Below, piece by piece: positions 1 through 9,850 of a DNA stretch of 64,000 nucleotides. A program made the translations under genes and the position numbers. The notes under the pieces were generated by a model that was given only the letters and a program-made list of their open reading frames with translations, was not told the origin of the DNA and searched no databases. Each line of letters starts with the position of its first letter. Positions within the stretch are counted from its first letter, which is position 1. The stretch covers positions 21,051,665 through 21,115,664 of the forward strand of contig OY727100.1 of NCBI GenBank assembly GCA_963402885.1, given 5' to 3'. The stretch is from Antedon bifida. Its lineage: Eukaryota > Echinodermata > Crinoidea > Comatulida > Antedonidae.

Positions 1-238
1 TGACATTGTAAGGCCAACAAAAATAAAAGTGAGATTTTTAACATTTATTCATTCCAGTTTTTTGTGCAGTAAAGTAACTTTGAATGAGAATAAGAAATTA
101 TTCAATTTAATTATGATAAATTTTCTAGGTAATAGTCTTGTAGTGGGTAGGCTAAATATACTGCATTGCGTTAGGGGAAAAGGTTTGATTACAGTAAAAT
201 TATTTTTTTTAAACTTTACCCTTTTTTATTGCTTGCAG

Positions 239-289
239 TTAAAGTTCAAAGGTCACAAGAAACCTGACCCCAAACAGGTCTTAAATTGA
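239..289 (+). CDS. possible terminal exon of an upstream plus-strand gene
   Basis: A pyrimidine-rich stretch ending in TTGCTTGCAG at 238 looks like a 3' splice acceptor. The 16 codons after it end at TGA 287-289 and encode a basic tail, KFKGHKKPDPKQVLN. An AATAAA follows at 460-465. I do not recognise the protein and cannot see earlier exons, which would lie left of the window. The frame is set only by avoiding stops, and another frame would end in TGA after nine codons. If real, it is convergent with the PSMG2-like gene. It may also be chance. Confidence 0.3.
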   Translation, partial: LKFKGHKKPDPKQVLN

Positions 290-483
290 AAAAAACTTAT
301 ACTAAGCTATCCTTTTTAGCCTTTGAAATGTATTGTACGATTTATATTATATACCACAAACATTTAGCATGTGTACACATTTATTTTGTTAATAATATCT
401 GAAGATATGTTCTTAAAAATGTATCTTATAATTCTACACATGGCTTTATTATATTATACAATAAAACCGTCCATTAAAATAAT

Positions 484-624
484 ACAGTGGAACCTCTATT
501 AAGGGGACATCTTTACTTTAAGTGTCCCTTTAAAAGGGTCCTATTAATAGGGATTTCTCCTTTAGGGCTGCCCTTTTAATATGGATGGATGTGACTCCGA
601 ATAGAGGTTAGCCGTAGACCTGTA
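484..624. mobile_element. pogo/Tigger-like MITE remnant (copy 1)
   Basis: It begins ACAGTGGAACCTCTATTAAG and ends near AATAGAGGTT, an inverted match to AACCTCTATT. Internal pieces such as AGTGTCCC and CCTATTAATAGGG recur in five other places in the window (near 18377, 22273, 51637, 59269 and 60783). Ends of the type CAGTRGAACC are typical of pogo/Tigger-class Tc1-mariner elements. The class assignment is from memory. No transposase is present. Confidence 0.6.
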
Positions 625-881
625 TTTCTTCTCAATCGTTTCATGAATTTGGACATAACTACTTTGATAAGTACAATAATACTCGACAAATTCTACTGTC
701 TTAGATCTAAGAAAATATTGTACTCTAACTACCATACATTTCTTTATGTAATTATTAATATGCTACTAGTAGTGGAAGTATTGTTGTGAATTTAATTTGT
801 AAATCGCAGATAAGAAACAGATTATTTATTTTTTTAAGATTGGTTAATTTTAACCCATAGAGTACAGCAATAAATACACAT

Positions 882-995
882 TCAGGACCGTAGCCAGCAT
901 GAGGCAGACAAGGCCCTCGCCTCGTCTGAAAATGTAATAATTGTATTTAAAGCATCTTTGCCTCGTCTGTTTTTAACCTCTCGCTACGGCCTTGA
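882..995. repeat. small foldback repeat
   Basis: The left end TCAGGACCGTAGC and the right end GCTACGGCCTTGA are inverted copies with a few mismatches. A second inverted pair built on CCTCGTCTG lies inside. The left-end wording, GGGCCGTAGCC, recurs at 12409. This is probably a small non-autonomous element. Confidence 0.45.
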
Positions 996-2056
996 TAGTG
1001 ACATAAATAGAGCATGAATCAATGCCTGGTATCGTATCTATCATTGTTAAAACAACCCCACCCCTTTTCTAATAGTATCGCACTGTAAATTGTAAATGTA
1101 TTTTTACCAGTCATTGCCATTTTTGTTATTACCTTGTCAATTATGCAGTAAATTTTAGAATCAAGGATTTGTATTGGAGGTTTTTTTTTCTCACAAATGG
1201 GGAAAAAATCGTCCATAAGCTAGGCCTACTTAACATCACGTCCACTGATGGTTTGTTAAGGGCATGTGGCAGCAAAAATGATGGTTTGTCCAACCCCTTG
1301 CTATAGGCTTGACAACATAGTGTGGCAGTATAGTGGGGTTCATCGACTATATACTCCATCACATTGATGGCTATAGATTTATACCATATATAACAATATT
1401 TGTAAAATATTAGTTAATTGCTAGTTGTTGTAGTGTTAAATGAACGTTTATGGTAGGGGTCGAAATAATCTGTGCTATGCACATGTTTGATTTTATTATT
1501 AAATAAAGAATTATCTTGTTACTTACTGTTGGTAAATTGTATAATTGTTGCCTAGCTAATTAGCTTGTATATTTGGTAAGGTTTTAAGAGCATGTGTGGA
1601 AGCCTTGAAAAGATACCAGTAACTAGTTACTGCTACCATCTTGGCTTACCTTTAGTATCTCATTACTTGATGTTAACTAACCAAGTACTTAATAATAATC
1701 TTCTGTATTTAAACCCATATTTCAACTGGTATTATCATATTCAATAGATAGCTAGTTATTAAAAAAAATAATATAATGGTAGTACATTAAATATAACAAC
1801 TAATTTATGTACACCTTTGTATTAATTATAATTGCTGACCAATTATTGTACACCATACTGTAGGTATGGAAGGCACAAAGTAACAAAACATGTTAGGGAA
1901 TATTCATTGTGTTTTGTTTGAGTCCACTGCCCAACTTTTTGTTTTTATACCAACATTATTTGGATTTTTACTGTAGGGCAAGAAATTTGTCTTCCGAAAT
2001 TTCAGACTTGCAGAGTTTAATAACTATTGTTTGTTGTTTATGTTAGAGGGGGTAGT
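996..2056. other. intergenic, no supported feature
   Basis: AT-rich DNA downstream of the PSMG2-like stop codon on the minus strand. Short open frames here have no exon-like boundaries or recognisable content. Part of it should be the 3' UTR of the minus-strand gene, but I could not choose a polyadenylation signal with confidence. Confidence 0.5.
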
Positions 2057-4710
2057 TCAATATAGTTCCGGATTGACAGCATTTCCAAATAACAATGTCC
2101 ATGAGCTTGGTATCTTGAAAGAACACCCAGATGGCTGTTTCTGAAAAGATAAATCAAAAATTGAACTCGGATGGTAATCTCTGTCTACACTATCATACTA
2201 GTTTGTGGAGAAAAAAAAGGGTGATGTGCTCAAATATGGCAGTGATATGCCCAAATATGGCAGTGATAAACATACATACCGATTTCTCTGCGACTTTGAG
2301 CCACTCATTCAGGTAGTTTGCTAGCTGGATGGCGTGTGGAATATTATCGCCCTCGGAGCAGAAATTCAGTAGAATAGCGAGTGAAATATCTTCCCGGCAA
2401 CTAATTCAAATAGGAAACGTTATTAAAAATTATTTTAACTTATTAGCATTGATTCTTGATTGGTCAGATGCTTTTCCCTACGTATCTGACGTAAATTGTA
2501 CTTTATACTCAGTACATTTTGAGAACTACTTTACAAGTAATTTTTGGGTGGGACTGTAAATCCACGACTTCCAGATCAGTAGCCTAGCGTTCATATACCT
2601 CCAGACTATGAAGCTCACGCCAATGGCAACATTTCATTCATATATAAAGCAAATTATCATCAATCTCTTTTTCGTTTTTATAAATAAATAAAATATCTTC
2701 AACCGTACCAGTCTTCAAAGAACCTTTTAGCAATACCTCCACCTGGTATGTAAACACCTTTGGCAGCATCAGGTATTGATGTCCCTTCTGGTTCTGGTGA
2801 CCACACAAAATCCCTCCTCTCAAGTTGTGTCCAATGCCCTAAGCCGCATTTTGTTGGTGAATTTGGATGTTTTTCTAGCAATGGTGTTGTAAGATATCGC
2901 AGAGGCGATCTGTGAGTAGAATATAGGTAGGGATATTATTGTGTGTAGATAGTGGGGTTTCATTTTTTTGATGATTGATGTATCTTCTTCTGTTGAAATT
3001 TCTTTATTTTAGTAATACCATTTTAGTAATACCATATATCCCACCCACCCTTTATATCTGATTTCACAGGCATATCCAGTATAGTCCCATTATTGACTTT
3101 TGATGATCTGGATGTAGGCCTCTCTCTAACCAGTTCAGATAAGGTTTTACAAGAAATGCTTACCAATCATTTTTTTCCCTAAACCAGGATTTCCCCAGGT
3201 ATAGTCCCACCTCTCAATGTCGGCCCAATTTCGTGTTTTAGGGGGTGGGATTAGGGGGTGGGAGTATATGCATTTACTCAATACATGTATCATGACAAAT
3301 TTCATAAAAGCTCAGATATACCCTGTGATTTGTGAATCTATTCTTTCATATGCGAAACTGCTTGTTAGAAGAATCACTCGACTAAAGTTACTCTGTTTGA
3401 TCCAGTCAAGTAACTTCTTTCTGAACTGGCTATGTTTACCCTAATAAAGACAAAAACATACAGCTTATTCAAATCGGAAAGCAGTAGTACATTTTTTTTT
3501 TTAATTTGTTGAGTGGAAACTGGTATCTCCCTTCTCCCCCAACCCCCCTGGATCTACCTATGTGATAAAACCAGAATATGCAAAAATAATATTCTGAGGT
3601 GATAATATTTGTTCAACTGCAATGTTTACATATGAATGGGTTTTTGAGGAAATTGTCATTAATATTTAATAATTAAAATAATAAAGCTCTGTCTACACTA
3701 TCAAACTTTATGTGATGTGCCCATATATGGACATGATGATGTCATATTACTACCATATTTAACACACCTTCACCAGTAAGGCTCGCAATTGTACCACCAG
3801 TAATCTCTTCTCATCACTTTTGTATACTGAAGGGAAAATAAAAAAGGAAAAGATTTTGATAGGAGTTTTTAAAAAATGTGTGTGTGTGTAGTTAAATATC
3901 TTAAACCGAATAGTTTATTTAAACGATGGAATCATGTTACTTAAATTCTTAAGCTCTGTTCTTAAGCTCTGTCCACACTATCAAACTTGATACAAAAGAA
4001 TGTTATGTGTCCATATGGACATGATGATGTCATACCACTACCATATTTGGGCACATCACACTAGTTTGATAGTGTAGACAGAGCTTAATTCGATTTGAAC
4101 CCATTGTAAGGTGTACCTCAACCACCAAACCATATCTTACCCTCTGCTGTTGTGCACAGTTTTCCTTCTACAAGGCCTGACGTATTGAATGGGTCATTGC
4201 CGCACATTGGTAGCATACTGGAATCGGAAAGATAACCAACATGCTCCATCTTTAAAGTGGAGATGATAAGATCTGTTGCTAGTTGCCCAACATTACCTAC
4301 AGAAATGCAGGGCTAGACAAAAAATATAATTTGTTTTTTTAATAACAAAACTAAATCCAAAATATTATTGTGAATATTTTGTACTACCTAAACTTCGAAG
4401 TTAATCTCACTAAAAGAATTATTATTATTATTATTATGAACTTTTCCATACTTTAATGTATACAGAAAATGCTTTATAATTTGTATTAGCCTAACATGGA
4501 CCCGATCGTCTTTGCTTTTGGGATCTATGTATCCAGATGCACTCAGGCAGGCTATCCACTTATATTTTTTACAGCCTTTACTTAACCTAGATTTAAACCG
4601 CAATAAAATTACATGCAAAGCACAGATGTGACTGTAAATTTAGGAATACGTACACAGACTAATGTAAAATCTGACCACTTTGTATCGCTAGAATTTAATG
4701 GAATAAACAT
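2057..4710 (-). CDS. PSMG2: proteasome assembly chaperone 2 (PSMG2/PAC2), seven coding exons
   Basis: PSMG2 pairs with PSMG1 to guide assembly of the 20S proteasome alpha ring. Coding exons on the minus strand, 5' to 3': 4710-4654, 4312-4141, 3826-3768, 3440-3322, 2909-2709, 2400-2280, 2140-2057 (TGA at 2059-2057). All junctions are GT-AG and the phases join to 270 residues, close to the usual length of about 264. Family landmarks read directly: start MFIPLNSSD, then SVGNVGQLATDLIISTL around residues 24-40, LLDWIKQS, YIPGGGIAK (GGGI at 192-195), SEGDNIPHAIQLANYLNEW, and a C-terminal KIPSSWTLLFG. The start was chosen because MFIP..SDFTL matches the family N-terminus. An ATG with a better context at about 4811 opens a frame unlike the family. 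The donor of exon 5 (GTACGG) is weak, but the reading frame requires it. MITE copies lie against two donors (at 2280 and 3768). It is divergent from the ZFAND1-like gene. Confidence 0.93.
2179..2268. mobile_element. palindromic MITE, family M, copy 1 (partial)
   Basis: It has the left terminus CTCTGTCTACACTATCA and the core GTGATGTGC...CAAATATGGCAGTGATATGC, and lacks the right arm. It lies in the last intron of the PSMG2-like gene and ends about five to ten bases inside the intron from the exon 6 donor. Confidence 0.8.
3683..3767. mobile_element. palindromic MITE, family M, copy 2 (partial)
   Basis: It begins AAGCTCTGTCTACACTATC and runs through GATGTGCCCATATATGGACA and CATATTACTACCATATTT. 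The repeat ends directly against the exon 3 donor of the minus-strand PSMG2-like gene, so the donor bases are at or in its edge. Confidence 0.82.
3964..4087. mobile_element. palindromic MITE, family M, copy 3 (full)
   Basis: A full-length copy with both arms: AAGCTCTGTCCACACTATC on the left and GATAGTGTAGACAGAGCTT on the right. It lies within intron 2 of the PSMG2-like gene. A second AAGCTCTGT lies just before it at about 3951, so the left tip is doubled. Confidence 0.9.
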
Positions 4711-4940
4711 TATGAAATAATGAATCAAACAGTAAAAGTAGTAATTCTCAAACACAGTGTGGCACGCGGTTGTTTATCGAAACTACTCAAGCATGCAATT
4801 TGCGATATCATGGTGGATGAGAAATTGTATCCACTGAAGTGCTATTTTGTGAAAATAATCAACAATCCGACGATCCGATTGGCCAGAACGAAAACTTTAG
4901 CTTGATGAAGGTTCCGTTTCACACTGCTGAACAAACCGCG
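4711..4940. promoter_or_regulatory. bidirectional promoter region between PSMG2-like and ZFAND1-like genes
   Basis: Only 230 bases separate the two start codons, which point away from each other. The segment holds an ATTGG (inverted CCAAT box) at 4878-4882 and no clear TATA box for either side. Both 5' UTRs must also lie here, so the core promoter is short. Shared control is inferred from the geometry alone. Confidence 0.6.
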
Positions 4941-7662
4941 ATGGCTGAACTTGAAATCGGCGAACACTGTTCTTTTCCAAATTGCAATCAACTTGGTTAG
5001 TTATTACGTGTATAAATTAGATCTTCTTTCTCAATACATGAACTGGAATGAACGTATATTAATAATGATCGTAAAACATATAATGAAACGTATTCGCGGC
5101 GTAAGATCGATCGATCTAGGCCTAGGCCGCATCCTTCTTGTTTGATCCGCACCACCCGGGCTTCTTCGCCGATTGATTGACTGGCTAATCCATGAGAGTC
5201 CCAAACAAGACACAGGCCTAGGCCTAGCCCTTTTGTTTTTGCTTGTGTTGGTCATTTATCATTTACTTAATCCTAGACTCATTAGCCATCAATTTACATT
5301 CCAAAAACACATTCTTTTCTATTCAGATTTTCTTTCATTCAATTGTGATGACTGTTGTCAAGTCTTTTGGTATGTTAAAAAAATAAAAACTACGATCAAT
5401 TTCAAATTATAAAGTTAATAATAGGAAACAAACACAATGTTAATGTATAATTTTATAAGTATAGGCTAACATAACATAGGTTGTTGACTATTAATTATAC
5501 ATTTGTCATATTTGTGTGTGACTGACTGTGAAAGTATCAATTATTATTCCTACAATTATATAGATTTGTTTGTACTATTTTTATAATTCTATATTTATTC
5601 ATCAGCAATCATATATATAGTTATAACTTACATAAAATCAATATTTTTAATTATAGTAAAGATCATCGAAGCAAGTCCTTGCACCAATGCATACAGGTAA
5701 GTTGAATCAGAAAATGCATGAAATAAAAATATTAATATATCCTGAAAAACAATTTCATTTTTTACTCTAACATTTAAAGAATTATACAGAATTGTTTTTG
5801 CATATAGGATGTGCAAGATACTGGAGGAATATCATCAGAACCGCCAACATCAACTTTCTCATCATATCCATGTGAACTAACTGAGTGCAAGAATAAAGTA
5901 CCCACCCAAGTTATATGTGAACATTGCAGAAAGAACTTCTGCCTTCGGTAAGTTGTAAACTTGGTTAGCTTACTTTGGACACGACCATTTTTAAATCATT
6001 TTGAAATTAATTTTTCGATTCAATTTTGTTTTCAGACATCGACATCAACAAGATCATTCCTGTGCAATGCTGATAGAAAAGCCAGAACCAATGCAAAAAA
6101 CAGCTGAGCTTGTGAAAAAAATAACAGGTACAGAATTCTATGTTTATCATCAAAGTACCCCAGCTTAAATTTTGAAGATTTACTCTCAATACAAAACTGG
6201 ACAGAATTTGTACAAAACTGGACATAATTTGTACAAAACTGGAAATAATTTGTACAAAACTAGACATAATTTGTACAAAACTAGAAACAATTTGTACAAA
6301 ACTAGACATAATTTGTACAAAACTAGAAATAATTTGTACAAAACTAGACATAATTTGTACAAAACTAGATATAATTTGTACAAAACTGGACAGAATTTGT
6401 ACAAAACTGAACAAAATTTGCAGTACAGTAAAAATTTGTTTGCAATTTATATTATATATTTATATCATTCTTCTGCAGACTCCATAAAATCTAAGCCACC
6501 AAAACCAAAGAAACAACTGAGCACCAAAGCACAGAAGACTGCTGCTAAGGTGGCCCTCATGAAGATGAAGATGCATGCAGTGGGTGATGCTTCTATTCCT
6601 CAGGTAGTGGAGCTATAGCTTGGTGGATAACATGCTTGCTTTCCAATCTGAAGGTCCAGGGTTCAATCCTGATATAGTGCTAGGGTTGTAACTCATAACT
6701 CTTTCAACTCTACTCCCTAATGAAGGACAATAAATATTTTATCCATCTTGTAATTAGTGACTTACTCGCTGTTAGATAGATGTGTATGAAATAATAAAAA
6801 AAAATAAAAATTCATTCATTTAGGAGATATTAAATTCAGTCCTTGAGATAATTTCATTTGGTTCACAATTAAAATTATATTTAAGTTTTTTTCAAACATT
6901 AAATTATCTCTTTATTTGCTCTGTAAAATATAAGCGAATTCCTTCTATTAATTAATTAATCTTATTAATACTCTTTATTGCATTTGTTTTACTTAGACTG
7001 AACGTTTATATTTCCAAGTATATTTACCCATTGAACATCGATGTAAAGAGAAGAGCAAAGCAATGTATTTTTCAAAAGAATGGAGTGTAGGTCGCCTTGT
7101 GGACAAAACAGCAACTATGGCAAGCTTAAGGAACGAAAACAATCTAGCAGGTAGTAAGGTAAATGAAAATGCCTAATATCTCAAATTGCATTCTTGTTGG
7201 GATACCGCTATTTAGAATATACTTTGATGGGTCCTGAAGGTGTCCCATTAATAAAGTTCTACAGGTTTTTTTTTTATGTATATGCTTGTATAAAACTATT
7301 TAAAAAAAAAAAGTGTGATGTGCCCAAATATGGTAGTGATATGCTTAAAAATAGTAGTGATATGCTTAAATATGGTAGTGATATGCTTAAATATGGTAGT
7401 GATATGACATCATTATGTCCATATATGGGGAAATCACATTTTTTGTCACATAGTGCAGACAGAGCTTTAAAAAAACTTTATTTCCTTCTTTAAGAAACTC
7501 CGACTTTTCCATCCGGTTGTTGGTTCAACATTCCCGATGGATGAGAAGTTGACCAAACTGCTCGATGGAGAAGAACCTCTGTTCAATGGTGGGGATGTAA
7601 TAATAGAATATGTAGATAATGACTGCAAACGGATTGATGACGTTGACCTCTATAAACTTTGA
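4941..7662 (+). CDS. ZFAND1: AN1-type zinc finger protein 1 (ZFAND1), eight coding exons
   Basis: ZFAND1 is a cytosolic protein that in mammals links the 26S proteasome and p97/VCP to clearance of arsenite-induced stress granules. Exons: 4941-4995, 5327-5369, 5657-5696, 5808-5947, 6036-6127, 6479-6603, 6997-7158, 7495-7662 (TGA at 7660-7662). All junctions are GT-AG and the phases join to 274 residues, against about 268 in human. Two complete AN1 fingers are visible with identical spacing: C10-x4-C15-x9-C25-x2-C28-x4-C33-x2-H36-x5-H42-x-C44, and C68-x4-C73-x9-C83-x2-C86-x4-C91-x2-H94-x5-H100-x-C102. Then come the basic linker, TAAKVALMKMKMHA, and a C-terminal ubiquitin-like domain (about 165-274) with ERLYFQVYLP and FNGGDVIIEYV. 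The start MAELEIGEHC matches the family. Intron 5 is mostly a 21-base minisatellite, intron 6 starts with a SINE, and intron 7 ends with a MITE. Confidence 0.95.
5113..5232. repeat. foldback repeat in ZFAND1-like intron 1
   Basis: Inverted arms GATCTAGGCCTAGGCC with TCTTGTTTG on the left and CAAACAAGA with AGGCCTAGGCCTAG on the right enclose a GC-richer middle (CCACCCGGGC). It could form a long hairpin. It lies about 120 bases inside intron 1. Confidence 0.5.
6186..6420 (+). repeat. 21-bp minisatellite in ZFAND1-like intron 5
   Basis: About eleven head-to-tail units of AATTTGTACAAAACTRGACA plus one base. The period of 21 is a multiple of three and the unit lacks stops in several frames, so long but meaningless open frames appear on both strands (for example 6007-6414 minus). 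It makes up about two-thirds of the intron between exons 5 and 6. Confidence 0.95.
6605..6765 (+). mobile_element. tRNA-derived SINE-like element 1
   Basis: A polymerase III A-box-like TAGCTTGGTGG (6616-6626) is followed 33 bases later by a perfect B-box-like GGTTCAATCC (6660-6669). A non-tRNA tail ends in AT-rich sequence. It does not fold as a complete tRNA. It begins right at the exon 6 donor of the ZFAND1-like gene. Confidence 0.6.
7293..7468. mobile_element. palindromic MITE, family M, copy 4 (expanded core)
   Basis: GTGTGATGTGCCCAAATATGG is followed by the core phrase ATGGTAGTGATATGCTTAAA reiterated about four times, against two in most copies. It ends TAGTGCAGACAGAGCTTT. The left tip is lost. 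It lies in intron 7 of the ZFAND1-like gene, and its right tip is about 26 bases before the exon 8 acceptor. Confidence 0.85.
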
Positions 7663-8105
7663 CATCAGTGATCACGAAAATGTAAGCTGAAAACCGAGAT
7701 CCATTTTGTTTTATTTCAGTCTGAGTATTGTTTCAATCTGCGGAGTGAATGTTTCATGGAACTGTATATTATATTCATGTATCTTTTGTCTGCTAAAATG
7801 TTTACATTTCATCGTATCCACCAAACTACCGGGTCTTCCCCAATTTGGATTCTTCCAAAAAACGAAAGATTAATTAATGCAGCAACTAGACAGGCCTATA
7901 GCTAGCGTACGATGTTCGTTTGTTACCGGTGTTTTACCAGCTAAGCCTACAAAACTAAGCCAGGCTGGGTCTGAGACCGTCCACAAGAGGACATTCAACC
8001 CGAGTTACTATTGTACAATATTCATTCAGATAGACATTTTTTGTCCCTTACCAAGTCTTTAATGGGTTGAGACAACAGCCTGAATAAAAATAAATTTGAA
8101 ATTGA
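7663..8105 (+). other. probable ZFAND1-like 3' UTR
   Basis: Sequence after the TGA to just past an AATAAA at 8083-8088 (GAATAAAAATAAAT). No further coding exon is needed to complete the protein. The transcript end is inferred from this signal only. Confidence 0.4.
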
Positions 8106-8235
8106 TCTCATAAAGCAGAGGCTCTAAATAGACGAATCAATATTAATGTAGTGAGCCCTCTATATTGCTTGATTGCATCAATGCTGGAAGGATTGTACCA
8201 AATTGTCATCACAGAATTTTAATATTCTATTTCGT

Positions 8236-8340
8236 AGATGTGGTATAGCCGAGTGTTTAGGAAAACTGTCTATCACACAGAAAACCTGGGTTCAATTCCT
8301 CTATTAAATGCATTGACACCATCTTAATCTGTGTTATATA
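8236..8340 (+). mobile_element. tRNA-derived SINE-like element 2
   Basis: TGGTATAGCCGAGTGTTTAG resembles a tRNA A-box region, and GGGTTCAATTCC at about 8289-8300 resembles a B-box. The spacing is tRNA-like but the acceptor stem does not pair. This suggests a decayed SINE head. Confidence 0.5.
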
Positions 8341-8610
8341 AACAAATCTATTATTTATTTATTAATAGTGCAAATGTACTATTTGTCTAGAGAATCTATT
8401 GTATTTAGAAACAAATTAAACTAACTACAATTAATTTGATAATTCTGCAATAACACATTGTTCTGTACTTTGAATCCTTTTAAATCTAGCAATTTTATTA
8501 ACATTTCATTAGGACATAAATGAATGAATACAACACATAGTATAAAAGTGACCGACTTCTCTATTTAACGGCTCAGTTCGCCAGCTCATGTTACTGTGAA
8601 CTCGGATGTA

Positions 8611-8729
8611 AAGCTCTGTCTACACTATCAAACTAGCTTGACAAAATAGTGTGATGTGCCCAAATATGGTAGTGATATGCTTAAATATGGTAATAATGAC
8701 ATTATCATGTCCATAAATGGCAATTTTTT
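8611..8729. mobile_element. palindromic MITE, family M, copy 5 (partial)
   Basis: It has the left arm AAGCTCTGTCTACACTATC, then CTAGCTTGACAAAATAGTGTG, two core phrases and CATTATCATGTCCATAAATGG. The right arm is missing. Confidence 0.85.
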
Positions 8730-8861
8730 CGGGGGAGGCGTTTATTTTTTTGTGCAATATTGTAACATGTTATCAAATAAATACCCTCTAGGTATGACAA
8801 AAGTATAACACAATTAATATCACTTAATATCAAGAAGTGATATTTTAAAATACAGTAAATT

Positions 8862-9145
8862 GTAAAGATACAAGGATACAAGGAAACTTTATTCATCCCA
8901 ACTTGGGAAATTGTGTTGCTGTCTTATAACAATGCCGTAAAGAAAAGAGAAATGATAGGCCTAATACATAAGAGTGATAATAATAATAACAATAATAGTG
9001 TATCGTAATAAATTCCCCTATCTTTAATATCTTTCATTATAGTCTCGTATGCCCTTTGGGAGGAAGGAGAGACGATGGCGTTCAGTGGATCCCCGTGGCG
9101 GCCTCAGTCTACCACTACGTTCCATAAGGCAGTCGGCAATGTCCG
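8862..9145 (-). mobile_element. LINE 3' end, L2/CR1-like
   Basis: On the minus strand the segment ends CCAAGTTGGGATGAATAAAG and TTTCCTTGTATCC, the usual kind of 3' tail of L2/CR1-group LINEs. Further inside, GC-rich sequence including AAAGGGCATACGAGAC (minus strand) looks like the end of an old reverse transcriptase region. It is heavily decayed. Confidence 0.5.
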
Positions 9146-9617
9146 ATATATAAATGTATATGTCAATATATTACAGTATTGTGTGTATAAGCATGTGGCT
9201 GGTCATTCAAAAAAAAAAATAATTGCCCTGAGGGGGTGTTCCAAAAGATGGTCTATGGGGGAGTTTATTCAAAGCGGAGCGTTTATTTAAACAAATACGG
9301 TTAGTAAAGTTATATTTTATGATTCCTGAAGAATTTCGTACATGAAAGGTAAGAAGATCAAAGGTCACTATTTGTATGATATTCCAATAAATACGACTTT
9401 ATTTTGTTGTTATAATTCTTGTGTTAGATCCTTTGATAGGATTAAGTACTTGTCAATTGATTAGCGTTTGCAACATTTAATGGCATTTGAGAACATTTAA
9501 TTCATTTCCAATTAATATATGACATCTTGCGCCATTTTCAGGTCTTCAAAGAGATCAAAGAGCACTCAACAGTTTTGCACAATGGACAATAATATTATTA
9601 TTCTATCAGAACACTGA

Positions 9618-9850
9618 AAAACCTTTTGTTCGCTAATTAATGTTTTTGCGTGTATGTTATTCAATTACCTACAGTGTAGATTGCGACTATAAGAGTACTA
9701 TGGAATACCTTTGTTTGATATCAATGAGTTAATATGTTTTTGCGTATACAGTATGTTATTCAATTATCTAGATTGCGGCTGTAAAAGTACTATGGAAAAC
9801 CTTGGTTTGCTAATCGAGAGTTAATACGTTTTTGCATAACATATGAAGTT
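9618..9850 (+). repeat. tandem repeat, about 93-bp unit, 2.5 copies
   Basis: TGTTTTTGCG at 9641, TGTTTTTGCG at 9735 and CGTTTTTGCA at 9827 start units that share TATGTTATTCAATTA and AGTACTATGGAA. The units differ at many positions, so the duplication is not recent. Confidence 0.7.

Noticed and set aside
4750..4815. Alternative PSMG2 start on the minus strand with a CCACCATG context
   Set aside because: The frame that follows does not resemble the family, while the start at 4710 gives MFIP..SDFTL and joins in phase to exon 2.
4720..4905. A plus-strand open frame of 61 residues in the shared promoter region
   Set aside because: No family match. The region is explained as the intergenic promoter and 5' UTRs of the two divergent genes.
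6007..6618. Open frames of 135 and 148 residues on both strands over the 21-base minisatellite
   Set aside because: They are produced by the stop-free unit. The true ZFAND1 exons 5 and 6 are defined by splice sites and family matches.
6605..6680. Functional tRNA genes at 6610, 8240, 55550 and 62690
   Set aside because: A- and B-box-like segments are present, but acceptor stems and anticodon arms do not fold properly and non-tRNA tails follow, so they fit SINE heads.
9075..9290. A 71-residue open frame starting MAFSGSPWRP
   Set aside because: It lies antisense over a decayed LINE 3' region and has no splice or family support.
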